From: Alphaproteobacteria bacterium
GTDB lineage: Bacteria > Pseudomonadota > Alphaproteobacteria > Micropepsales > Micropepsaceae
Assembly: GCA_025935155.1 (NCBI GenBank)
Contig: JAICVV010000148.1
Location: forward strand, 1-5,791
Direction of reading: 5' to 3'
Length of the DNA: 5,791 nt
Made by a program: the position numbers and the translations under genes. Positions 1-5,485 of the stretch are shown piece after piece (the stretch's first letter is position 1; the number at the start of each line of letters is the position of its first letter). The notes under the pieces are model-generated. The model did not search any database. It saw only the letters and a list, made by a program, of their open reading frames with translations, and was not told where the DNA came from.

Positions 1-326
1 CGCGGGCGCCTGCGGCCGCACACCAGTTTGATGGAGTGCAGGATCGCGCTGGAAACGGCGAGGCAGGCGAGGAATGCGATCGCGGCGCGCCATAACCGCA
101 CCAGAAACAACACGTCGCCCATCGCGAGCCGCGCCAGATACGCCAGCGCAATGATGACAATCGCCGCTGCCAGCCAGTGCGCCCCTTTGGCGAAATCCGT
201 GGTGCGGCGAATGCGGCGAAACCAGTGCGCTGCGACGCGGTCATGAAAGAAGTGCGTCGTCTGCCGGTCGATAGCGAACGCGGCAAACCCCAGCGCTAGC
301 AAGCATAGCCCCGCCCAAAGCAGCAT
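1..326 (-). CDS. PAP2-family phosphatase, N-terminal part (truncated by window edge)
   Basis: A minus-strand frame starts at ATG 326-324 and stays open for 108 complete codons to the left edge. The translation is hydrophobic, with a membrane segment at residues 1-19 ([19 protein letters not shown]), a second around 51-64 ([14 protein letters not shown]) and a third around 83-98. It ends in [12 protein letters not shown]100 and R107-P108 fit the first PAP2 signature, K-x6-RP, at the usual position just after a transmembrane helix. Family knowledge: these are membrane phosphatases acting on lipid phosphates such as phosphatidate or undecaprenyl pyrophosphate. Motifs 2 (PSGH) and 3 (SR-x5-H-x3-D) would lie beyond the edge, so catalytic competence and substrate cannot be judged. 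This ATG is the only ATG, GTG or TTG between it and the upstream in-frame stop at 378-380. No clear Shine-Dalgarno sequence precedes it. It is divergent from the acyl-CoA dehydrogenase gene. Confidence 0.8.
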   Translation of the reverse strand, partial: MLLWAGLCLLALGFAAFAIDRQTTHFFHDRVAAHWFRRIRRTTDFAKGAHWLAAAIVIIALAYLARLAMGDVLFLVRLWRAAIAFLACLAVSSAILHSIKLVCGRRRP

Positions 327-399
327 GCCGCGTGCTTGCCGGGAGTTGCTGCCGCTGTCAAACGCCGGCTCCGCAGACTACAGTTTTCGCGACCGCTCC

Positions 400-405
400 G
401 GAGGG
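400..405 (+). promoter_or_regulatory. Ribosome binding site deciding the acyl-CoA dehydrogenase start
   Basis: GGAGGG lies 4 nt before ATG 410. The frame is also open from an ATG at 332, but that start has no comparable site. The first 26 residues it would add do not resemble the family N-terminus, whereas MDFDYSPRQ from 410 does. Confidence 0.75.
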
Positions 406-409
406 CAAC

Positions 410-1651
410 ATGGATTTCGACTATTCGCCACGCCAACGCGAGTGGATGAAGCGCGTGGGCGACTTCATGGAGCAGCACGTCTGTCCGGCGGAACCCATCT
501 ACACGCAGCAGATGAATGAAGCGCGCGACAATGAAAATCCGTGGATCGTCGTGCCGATTGTGGAGGAGCTGAAAGCGAAGGCGAAAGCGCATGGGCTGTG
601 GAACATGTTTCTGCCCCGCAGCAAGCATGGCGCGGGCTTAAGCAATCTCGAATACGCGCCGCTGGCTGAAATTATGGGCGGTGTGAGCTTCGCGCCGGAA
701 GCGTTCAACTGCTCTGCGCCGGATACAGGCAATATGGAAGTGCTGGACCGCTACGGCACGCCCGCGCAGCAGGAACAGTGGCTGAAGCCGTTGCTGGCGG
801 GCGAAATCCGTTCCGCTTACGTCATGACCGAGCCGGATGTGGCCTCATCCGACGCAACGAATATCTCCACGCGAATCGAGCGGCAGGGCAGCCACTATAT
901 AATCAACGGCCGCAAATGGTGGTCGTCCGGCGTGGGCGATCCGCGCTGCAAAATCCTGATCGTGATGGGCAAAACGGATCCGGAGGCGGACAAGTATCGC
1001 CAGCAATCTCAAATTCTGGTCTCGATGGGCACGCCGGGCGTAACTCTCACGCGTATGCTGCCTGTGTTCGGCTTCGACGATGCGCCGCACGGTCACGGCG
1101 AACTGGTATTCGAGAATGTGAAGGTGCCGGCGGAGAACATGATCCTCGGCGAAGGCCGCGGGTTCGAGATCGCGCAGGGGCGCCTCGGACCGGGCCGCAT
1201 CCATCACTGCATGCGCACCATCGGCGTGGCGGAACGTGCACTGGAGCAGATGTGCCGCCGGCTCCTCTCACGCACCGCCTTCGGCAAGAAGATCGCGGAT
1301 CATTCCGTCTGGGAGCAGCGGGTCGCCGAGGCGCGCATCGATATCGACATGTGCCGCCTGCTGACGCTGAAAGCGGCCGACATGATGGACAAGGCGGGCA
1401 ACAAGGTCGCGCGCACAGAGATCGCCATGATAAAGGTGGCGGCACCGCGCATGGCGCTAAAGGTGATCGACGATGCCATTCAGGCTTGGGGTGGTGCGGG
1501 CGTCACCACCGATTCCGGTCTGGCGCGAATGTACGCCAGAGTGCGCACCCTGCGCCTCGCGGACGGGCCGGACGAAGTCCACAACCGCGCCATAGCGCGG
1601 CTGGAGTTCGCGAAATACCTGGAGCGGTCACAGCCGGACAGGGCACGGTAG
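410..1651 (+). CDS. Acyl-CoA dehydrogenase, ACAD10/ACAD11-like subgroup
   Basis: A 413-residue FAD-dependent acyl-CoA dehydrogenase that introduces an alpha,beta double bond into an acyl-CoA and passes electrons to electron-transfer flavoprotein. It is cytoplasmic and belongs to fatty-acid or related acyl catabolism. The length is normal for the family. Residues 1-130 are the helical N-terminal domain, including [12 protein letters not shown] (105-116). [16 protein letters not shown] (136-151) and RKWWSSG (168-174) are the FAD/substrate signatures of the middle beta domain. RTAFGKK (288-294), QAWGGAG (358-364) and ADGPDEVH (384-391) mark the C-terminal helical domain. MDFDYSPRQ and ADGPDEVH are typical of the ACAD10/11-like branch. 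The position matching the catalytic Glu of MCAD (YEG) is Asp385 here. Bacterial members often neighbour a phosphotransferase-like gene, but none is visible. The exact substrate is unknown. It stands alone on this strand, and no terminator is evident after the stop. Confidence 0.93.
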   Translation: MDFDYSPRQREWMKRVGDFMEQHVCPAEPIYTQQMNEARDNENPWIVVPIVEELKAKAKAHGLWNMFLPRSKHGAGLSNLEYAPLAEIMGGVSFAPEAFNCSAPDTGNMEVLDRYGTPAQQEQWLKPLLAGEIRSAYVMTEPDVASSDATNISTRIERQGSHYIINGRKWWSSGVGDPRCKILIVMGKTDPEADKYRQQSQILVSMGTPGVTLTRMLPVFGFDDAPHGHGELVFENVKVPAENMILGEGRGFEIAQGRLGPGRIHHCMRTIGVAERALEQMCRRLLSRTAFGKKIADHSVWEQRVAEARIDIDMCRLLTLKAADMMDKAGNKVARTEIAMIKVAAPRMALKVIDDAIQAWGGAGVTTDSGLARMYARVRTLRLADGPDEVHNRAIARLEFAKYLERSQPDRAR

Positions 1652-1703
1652 GTCCGCGGTAGGGGGCCAAAGGGTCCGGGGCTGCGGCGCGGAAACGTGA
1701 CGC

Positions 1704-1739
1704 GCAAGTCAAGATGGCGTTGCCGGTAATGTGACTTGC
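1704..1739. repeat. Perfect 8-bp inverted repeat with 20-bp spacer upstream of the small secreted protein gene
   Basis: GCAAGTCA at 1704-1711 is the exact reverse complement of TGACTTGC at 1732-1739. It lies 53 bp before the ATG at 1793. The spacer is too long, and no T-tract follows, so it is not an intrinsic terminator. It could be a two-half-site operator (half-site centres 28 bp apart) for the downstream gene, or chance. Confidence 0.4.
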
Positions 1740-1778
1740 CAACCGGCCTCCGGTCCGCGAAACAGGCAAAGAACTGTC

Positions 1779-1785
1779 AAAGGGG
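1779..1785 (+). promoter_or_regulatory. Ribosome binding site deciding the start of the small secreted protein
   Basis: AAAGGGG is 7 nt before ATG 1793. The open frame extends upstream to a TTG at 1736, but a start there would place a polar stretch before the signal peptide and has no such site. Confidence 0.65.
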
Positions 1786-1792
1786 TTTTCAA

Positions 1793-2173
1793 ATGCGCTT
1801 TAGTTCTATCGCTGCTTTTGCAATCACTGCTCTTCTGGGCAGCACCGCTGCCGGTCTCGCGGATCCGGCCGCTACGCCAGATCCGGCCGCAGCCGCGCCC
1901 GCCACGGCACCTGCAATGAGCACACCCGCTGCTGCACCTGCCTCCACTACGGCACCTGCAGCCCAGGCTGCACCGGCCGCGGCGCCCGCGCCATCGGCAA
2001 CTGCCGAGGCCGATCCAAACCCGATCGTCTGCCGCACGGAAACGGTGACCGGTTCCCGCCTGGGTACCAAGCGCCTCTGTGCGCACGAATCCGAGTGGAA
2101 ATCCATGAGAGAAGACAGCCGCCATAGCATGGCGCAGTGGGAGTCGCACAACCCGCCGCCGCGCGGCAACTGA
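1793..2173 (+). CDS. Small exported Ala/Pro-rich protein of unknown function with a conserved-looking Cys-containing tail
   Basis: A 126-residue protein. Residues 1-23 form a Sec-type signal peptide: Arg2, a hydrophobic core IAAFAITALLG, and a plausible cleavage after GLA (residue 23), giving a mature N-terminus at DP. Residues 24-73 are a low-complexity Ala/Pro/Thr linker (PAA/APA-type repeats). The structured part is residues 74-126: DPNPIVCRTETVTGSRLGTK, then RLCAHESEWKSM. It has two cysteines, C80 and C96, that could form a disulfide in the periplasm. Short exported proteins ending in a module of the type CRxxxxTGSRLGxxRxC...EW are, from memory, common in Alphaproteobacteria and lack an assigned function, so I give none. 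It probably forms its own transcription unit: a 141-bp gap precedes it and a strong terminator lies 21 nt after the stop. No lipobox or membrane anchor beyond the signal peptide is visible. Confidence 0.85.
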   Translation: MRFSSIAAFAITALLGSTAAGLADPAATPDPAAAAPATAPAMSTPAAAPASTTAPAAQAAPAAAPAPSATAEADPNPIVCRTETVTGSRLGTKRLCAHESEWKSMREDSRHSMAQWESHNPPPRGN

Positions 2174-2194
2174 TCGTATCCGGCACACTTGAAG

Positions 2195-2226
2195 AACGCG
2201 GTGCGGAGGCGCGCCGCGTTTTTTTT
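2195..2226 (+). terminator. Rho-independent terminator after the small secreted protein gene
   Basis: AACGCGGTGCG (2195-2205) pairs with CGCGCCGCGTT (2210-2220) as an 11-bp stem with one internal T-G wobble. The loop is GAGG (2206-2209). Eight T residues follow at 2219-2226, the first two of which close the stem. It begins 22 nt after the TGA at 2171-2173 and ends 14 bp before the serS promoter, separating the two transcription units. Confidence 0.93.
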
Positions 2227-2240
2227 GCGCCTATGGAACT

Positions 2241-2268
2241 TTGACCGTCCGTTGCCGCCCTGTATGAC
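2241..2268 (+). promoter_or_regulatory. Probable sigma70-type promoter of serS
   Basis: The -35 TTGACC (2241-2246) matches 5 of 6 consensus bases. The -10 TATGAC (2263-2268) matches 4 of 6, and the spacer is 16 bp. It lies just downstream of the preceding terminator. It implies a transcription start near 2275 and a very short leader of under 20 nt, leaving no room for a T-box or other riboswitch. It would drive serS and probably surE, pcm and the lipoprotein gene. Confidence 0.6.
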
Positions 2269-2280
2269 GGCCGCGAGATC

Positions 2281-2285
2281 GGAGG
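2281..2285 (+). promoter_or_regulatory. Ribosome binding site supporting the GTG start of serS
   Basis: GGAGG sits 6 nt before GTG 2292. The resulting N-terminus, (M)HDIAAIRRD, is the standard beginning of an alphaproteobacterial SerRS, so the non-ATG start is well supported. Confidence 0.8.
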
Positions 2286-2291
2286 CCGTTC

Positions 2292-3680
2292 GTGCACGAT
2301 ATTGCCGCCATTCGACGGGACCGCGACGCGTGGGTGGCTGCGCTCGCCCGCAGGCCCGCTTACGCCGAGACGGCGCCCGCTCTCGCCGACGACATCCTCG
2401 CGCGTGACAAGGAACTGCGCGATCTGGTGACCCGGCTCCAGACAGCACAGGCGCGGCGCAACGAAGCCTCGAAGCTGATCGGTCAGGCGAAGGCAAAGCT
2501 CGCGCTCAAGCAGCGACGCGGTAGCGCAACAGAAGAGGATGAAGCTCAGGCCGCGGCGCTAATGGCGGAAGTCGCGGGGCTGAAAGACGAGATTCAGCAG
2601 GGCGAACACCGCGAGCGCGAATTGCAGGAGGCGCTGAGAGAGACGCTTGCCGGAATCGACAATCTGCCGGCACCGGATGTGCCGGACGGCGGGAGCGAAG
2701 ACGACAATGCGGAAGTGAAGGACCGCGCGTTCGGCTACGCGCCAAATATGCAATCTCCACGCGAGCACTACGAATTGGGCGAGCAGCTCGGTATGATGGA
2801 TTTCGAGCGGGCGGCAAAAGTGTCCGGCTCGCGGTTTGTCTATCTCACCAGCGGCCTGGCGCGCCTCGAACGCGCCATTGCCAATTTTATGCTCGATCTG
2901 CACACGAACGAATTCGGCTACACCGAATTCCAACCGCCGATCCTTGCGCGCGATCCGGCGTTCTTCGGCACCACGCAATTGCCGAAGTTCGAGTACGATC
3001 AGTTCTGGGCCATCAGCGGCGAATTGCTGGAAGGCGATCCTTCGGCGCTTGCGGACAGAATCCACGAAAGCCGCTACGGCCTTATCCCCACCGCCGAGGT
3101 GACGCTCACGAACTATGTTCGAGAGGAAATTCTCGATGAAGAGAAGCTCCCTTATCGCTTCACAGCCTACACACCGTGCTTTCGCGCCGAAGCTGGTGCG
3201 GCGGGCAACGACACGCGCGGCATGATCCGCATGCACCAGTTCTCCAAGGTGGAGCTGGTATCGGTCACCGCGCCGGAAAAATCCGAGGAAGAGCACGAGC
3301 GCATGACGGATTGCGCGCAAGCGGTGCTCAAGCGCCTCAACCTGCACCATCGTGTGATGACCTTGTGCGCCGGCGACATGGGATTCGCGGCGAAGAAGAC
3401 CTACGACATCGAAGTGTGGCTGCCGGGGCAAGGGCGCTTCCGCGAGATTTCCTCCTGCTCCAACTGCGGCGAGTTCCAGGCCCGCCGCATGAACGCGCGC
3501 TATCGTCCGAAAGGCGAAAAAGGCACGCGCTTCGTGCACACGCTCAACGGTTCGGGGCTTGCTGTCGGCCGCACGCTCATCGCCATCATGGAGAACTACC
3601 AGAACCCGGACGGCTCCATCGCCGGGCCCGACGCGTTGCTGCCCTACATGGCCGGCCTGAAGAAGATTGAGAAGCAGTGA
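2292..3680 (+). CDS. serS: Seryl-tRNA synthetase
   Basis: A class II aminoacyl-tRNA synthetase (EC 6.1.1.11) that activates serine with ATP and charges tRNA-Ser (and tRNA-Sec where present). It is cytoplasmic and homodimeric. Residues 1-125 are the N-terminal tRNA-binding domain, with a long charged antiparallel coiled coil from about 38 to 120. The catalytic domain follows, with GLARLERAI (188-196) in the motif 1 region and the serine-binding TAEV (267-270). Motif 2 spans 297-317 ([14 protein letters not shown] then MIRMHQF). The [13 protein letters not shown] segment is at 387-399, and motif 3 is [11 protein letters not shown] (419-429) with Arg427. At 462 residues it is longer than the usual 420-430. 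Extra sequence is visible between QLPKF (229-233) and LIPTAEV (264-270), about 30 residues, also seen in some alphaproteobacterial enzymes. The start is GTG. It is the first gene of the serS-surE-pcm group. All key motifs are intact. Confidence 0.98.
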   Translation: MHDIAAIRRDRDAWVAALARRPAYAETAPALADDILARDKELRDLVTRLQTAQARRNEASKLIGQAKAKLALKQRRGSATEEDEAQAAALMAEVAGLKDEIQQGEHRERELQEALRETLAGIDNLPAPDVPDGGSEDDNAEVKDRAFGYAPNMQSPREHYELGEQLGMMDFERAAKVSGSRFVYLTSGLARLERAIANFMLDLHTNEFGYTEFQPPILARDPAFFGTTQLPKFEYDQFWAISGELLEGDPSALADRIHESRYGLIPTAEVTLTNYVREEILDEEKLPYRFTAYTPCFRAEAGAAGNDTRGMIRMHQFSKVELVSVTAPEKSEEEHERMTDCAQAVLKRLNLHHRVMTLCAGDMGFAAKKTYDIEVWLPGQGRFREISSCSNCGEFQARRMNARYRPKGEKGTRFVHTLNGSGLAVGRTLIAIMENYQNPDGSIAGPDALLPYMAGLKKIEKQ

Positions 3681-3699
3681 GATGCGGCGCGCAATGATT

Positions 3700-3726
3700 C
3701 CCCTCGCCCCCTTTGGGGGAGAGGGG
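3700..3726. repeat. Left terminal hairpin of the palindromic element
   Basis: CCCCTCGCCCCC (3700-3711) pairs with GGGGGAGAGGGG (3715-3726) at 11 of 12 positions (one G-A mismatch) around a TTT loop. It lies 19 nt after the serS stop. It has no T-tract, so it is a poor intrinsic terminator but could pause polymerase or protect the serS mRNA 3' end. Confidence 0.85.
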
Positions 3727-3743
3727 CAGGGGGTGAGGGGGAC

Positions 3744-3778
3744 GTCAAAAGTCAGAACACAGAAGTCAGAAATCAGAA
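3744..3778. repeat. Left array of five 7-bp tandem repeats
   Basis: Consecutive heptamers are GTCAAAA, GTCAGAA, CACAGAA, GTCAGAA and ATCAGAA, with consensus GTCAGAA and no gaps. They are the inner part of the left arm of the palindromic element. Confidence 0.85.
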
Positions 3779-3799
3779 GCGGATGCGAGTACAGCACGT

Positions 3800-3834
3800 T
3801 TCTGACTTCTGACTTCCGTCTTCTGATTTCCGAA
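3800..3834. repeat. Right array of five 7-bp tandem repeats, inverted relative to the left array
   Basis: Consecutive heptamers are TTCTGAC, TTCTGAC, TTCCGTC, TTCTGAT and TTCCGAA, with consensus TTCTGAC, the reverse complement of the left-array consensus. The two arrays are matched unit for unit apart from a 1-bp offset at the centre. Several differences between arms are transitions, some of which would still allow G-U pairing in RNA. Confidence 0.85.
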
Positions 3835-3852
3835 ATCCCCCTCACCCTGTAT

Positions 3853-3877
3853 CCCTCTCCCCCGGAGGGGGAGAGGG
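3853..3877. repeat. Right terminal hairpin of the palindromic element, overlapping the surE ribosome binding region
   Basis: CCCTCTCCCCC (3853-3863) pairs perfectly with GGGGGAGAGGG (3867-3877) around a GGA loop: 11 bp, strongly stable. The only Shine-Dalgarno-like sequence before surE, GGAGG at 3876-3880, begins inside the 3' half of this stem. Confidence 0.85.
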
Positions 3878-3891
3878 AGGGCATTGGTTGA

Positions 3892-4785
3892 ATGTCTCAC
3901 ACATCCAAACCCTTGCGCATTCTTGTCACCAATGATGACGGCATTCATTCTCCGGGACTCACGGTGGCGGAAAACATCGCGCGCGCGATCAGCGACGATG
4001 TGTGGGTCGTGGCGCCGGAAACGGAACAATCCGGCGCCTCGCATTCACTGACCTTGTCGCTGCCGCTTCGCCTCCGCCGGGTCGCCGAGCGCAAATTCGC
4101 TCTCACCGGTACGCCGACCGATTGCGTGTTAATGGGCGTGGCGGAGGTGTTGAAGGACAGAAAGCCCGATCTGGTGCTCTCAGGCGTCAACCGCGGTTCC
4201 AATATCGCGGACGATGTCACCTATTCCGGCACCATCGCCGGCGCGATGGAAGGCACCGTGCTCGGCATTCGCGCCATTGCGCTCTCGCAGTCTTACGGCT
4301 TCGAGGAAGGCTACAAGGTGCGCTGGCACTGCGGCGAAGCGCACGGGCCGGATGTGGTGCGCAGGCTCGTCGAAGTCGGCTGGCCGGAGCCCGCCGAAGT
4401 CCTGATGAACGTCAACTTTCCGGATTGCGAGCCGGAGGATGTCACCGGCATCGAAGTCACCGAGCAGGGCAAGCGCGACATGCAGGAAGCAAAGGTCGAC
4501 CGGCGCGTCGATCTGCGCCGCAATCCCTATTACTGGATCGGGTTCAAGCGCACGCGCAGCCATCCGCATCAGGGCAGCGATCTCCGCGCGATTTATGAGA
4601 AGCGAATCTCCATCACGCCGCTGCATCTGAACCTGACGGAATTCGAGGTGCTGCGGCGGCTCAGGATATCGCTGAATCAGAAATTTCCTGCGCAGCCCTC
4701 GGCAGCGAATACCGCGGAACTCGAGCCGCAGGACCAAGATAAAGCGGCGGATCTCCGCGAACAGATCGGCCCCGGCGAGCGTTAG
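3892..4785 (+). CDS. surE: 5'/3'-nucleotidase SurE
   Basis: A SurE-family metal-dependent phosphatase (EC 3.1.3.5) that dephosphorylates nucleoside 5'- and 3'-monophosphates. It is cytoplasmic and linked to stationary-phase and stress survival. The N-terminal RILVTNDDG gives the metal ligands D15 and D16. S47 in [10 protein letters not shown] (41-50) and N100 in LSGVNRGSN (96-104) complete the usual metal site. TGTPTDCV (72-79) and [11 protein letters not shown] (111-121) are further family signatures. [11 protein letters not shown] (240-250) marks the end of the conserved fold. At 297 residues it is longer than the typical ~250. The excess is a polar Gln/Ala/Glu-rich tail from about 265 to 297 with no recognised domain. 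The start gives the standard N-terminus. The nearest Shine-Dalgarno-like sequence (GGAGG, 3876-3880) is 11 nt away and lies in the repeat element. pcm follows after 19 bp. Confidence 0.97.
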   Translation: MSHTSKPLRILVTNDDGIHSPGLTVAENIARAISDDVWVVAPETEQSGASHSLTLSLPLRLRRVAERKFALTGTPTDCVLMGVAEVLKDRKPDLVLSGVNRGSNIADDVTYSGTIAGAMEGTVLGIRAIALSQSYGFEEGYKVRWHCGEAHGPDVVRRLVEVGWPEPAEVLMNVNFPDCEPEDVTGIEVTEQGKRDMQEAKVDRRVDLRRNPYYWIGFKRTRSHPHQGSDLRAIYEKRISITPLHLNLTEFEVLRRLRISLNQKFPAQPSAANTAELEPQDQDKAADLREQIGPGER

Positions 4786-4804
4786 TTGTGCTACGGTCGC
4801 CGGC

Positions 4805-5485
4805 ATGACCGATACCCGCGCTATCGCGCTGATCATGGCCCTCCGTGGCCAGGGGATCACCGACCAGCGTGTACTCTCGGCCATCGAACGCACCCCGCGC
4901 GAACTGTTCGTCGATCGACCGTTCGGCAGCAGCGCCTATGAAAACACGGCGCTCCCCATCGCCTGCGGCCAGACTATCAGCCAGCCCTATGTGGTGGCGC
5001 TCTCCACCCAGGAACTGGAGGTGCAGCCGAACCACAGGGTGCTGGAGATCGGCACCGGCTCCGGCTACCAGGCCGCTGTGCTCGCGCAGCTCTGCCGCAT
5101 GGTCTACACGGTGGAGCGGCACAAGCCACTGCTGGGCGCGGCGCAGACCCGCTTCAGGGAATTGAAGCTGCACAATGTGGTCACCCGCCACGGCGACGGT
5201 TTCCAGGGCTGGCCGGAGCAGGCGCCGTTCGACCGCATCCTCCTCACCGCCGCCATCCCCGAGCTGCCGGACAGCCTTGTTAACCAGTTGAAGCCGGATG
5301 GAATTCTTGTAGGTCCAGTAGGGCAGGCCGTCTCGGCGGAAACCAATTGTCAACAATTGGTAAAGATTATCCGGACAAACGAGGGAACGAGCATGAAGCG
5401 GCTCATCCCCGTGGTGTTTGTGCCCATGGTTCCGGGCCTGCCGGAGGTGATTTCAAATGGTTCAGCGAGCGGAAAAAAGAGCTAA
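4805..5485 (+). CDS. pcm: Protein-L-isoaspartate O-methyltransferase
   Basis: A 226-residue SAM-dependent methyltransferase (EC 2.1.1.77) that methylates L-isoaspartyl residues in aged proteins, starting their repair. It is cytoplasmic. The N-terminal segment RVLSAIERTPRELFV (22-36) and GQTISQP (55-61), with catalytic-region Ser59, are family hallmarks. VLEIGTGSGYQAA (79-91) is the SAM-binding motif I. VYTVERHKPL (100-109) is the following acidic-residue strand, and FDRILLTAAIPELP (142-155) a later motif. The length is normal and all motifs are intact. The start at 4805 matches family N-termini (MTDxRAxxLIMALRxQGI), although no clear Shine-Dalgarno sequence precedes it. ATG 4835 is a weaker alternative. 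It lies 19 bp after surE, suggesting coupling, and its 3' end overlaps the lipoprotein gene by 29 nt. Confidence 0.97.
   Translation: MTDTRAIALIMALRGQGITDQRVLSAIERTPRELFVDRPFGSSAYENTALPIACGQTISQPYVVALSTQELEVQPNHRVLEIGTGSGYQAAVLAQLCRMVYTVERHKPLLGAAQTRFRELKLHNVVTRHGDGFQGWPEQAPFDRILLTAAIPELPDSLVNQLKPDGILVGPVGQAVSAETNCQQLVKIIRTNEGTSMKRLIPVVFVPMVPGLPEVISNGSASGKKS
5443..5450 (+). promoter_or_regulatory. Strong ribosome binding site for the lipoprotein gene, inside pcm
   Basis: GGAGGTGA, a near-perfect anti-16S match, lies 6 nt before ATG 5457 and within the pcm coding sequence. It fixes the lipoprotein start despite the 29-nt overlap and suggests high or autonomous translation of that gene. Confidence 0.85.

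Larger units (their letters stand above)
3700..3877. repeat. Compound palindromic (BIME/MITE-like) intergenic element between serS and surE
   Basis: The two arms, 3700-3780 and 3798-3877, are imperfect reverse complements around a 17-bp centre (3781-3797). Reading inward, each arm holds a G/C hairpin, then a perfect 12-bp inverted block (GGGTGAGGGGGA 3731-3742 against TCCCCCTCACCC 3836-3847), then five 7-bp repeats. Over the innermost 50 bp (3731-3780 against 3798-3847) 41 positions pair in continuous register. CAATG (3692-3696) and CATTG (3882-3886) may be the outermost ends of the symmetry. No transposase and no obvious target-site duplication is present. Open frames crossing it on both strands give PSPP/GEG-type peptides dictated by the repeat and are not credible genes. 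It fills nearly all of the 211-bp serS-surE gap, in an operon whose later junctions are 19 bp and a 29-nt overlap. Confidence 0.88.

Noticed and set aside
28..246. A 72-codon plus-strand open frame at the left edge
   Set aside because: The opposite strand encodes a membrane protein with the PAP2 K-x6-RP signature. The plus-strand product is Arg/Ala-rich with no features.
332..409. Upstream start (ATG 332) for the acyl-CoA dehydrogenase
   Set aside because: GGAGGG 4 nt before ATG 410 and the family-like N-terminus MDFDYSPRQ favour 410. The extra 26 residues do not look like an export or targeting signal and would take up the divergent promoter region.
778..1662. A 294-codon plus-strand frame inside the acyl-CoA dehydrogenase gene
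   Set aside because: It is an Arg/Gly/His-rich out-of-frame translation of a well-supported gene with all family motifs in the other frame.
1651..1759. Two copies of GGTCCGCG (1651-1658 and 1752-1759) as direct repeats flanking an insertion
   Set aside because: They are only 8 bp long in GC-rich DNA, one overlaps a stop codon, and nothing between them resembles a mobile element.
1789..2496. A 235-codon minus-strand frame opposite the small secreted protein and the serS start
   Set aside because: It is a Gly/Ala/Arg-rich mirror of the Ala/Pro linker and runs through the terminator and promoter region. No ribosome binding site or motif is visible.
3744..3834. The heptamer arrays as a CRISPR-like array
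   Set aside because: Units are 7 bp, directly abutting, with no spacers, and the two arrays are inverted. No cas-like gene is present.
2559..3884. A 441-codon minus-strand open frame antisense to serS
   Set aside because: It lies wholly opposite a clear SerRS and the repeat element. Long antisense frames are common in GC-rich DNA, and the peptide has no coherent motifs.
3667..3891. A 74-codon plus-strand open frame across the serS-surE gap, with PSPPEGER and GGEGQGVRG peptides
   Set aside because: It is made almost entirely of the palindromic element. The opposite strand gives similar PSPP/GEG peptides because the DNA is self-complementary. It has no ribosome binding site or recognisable domain.
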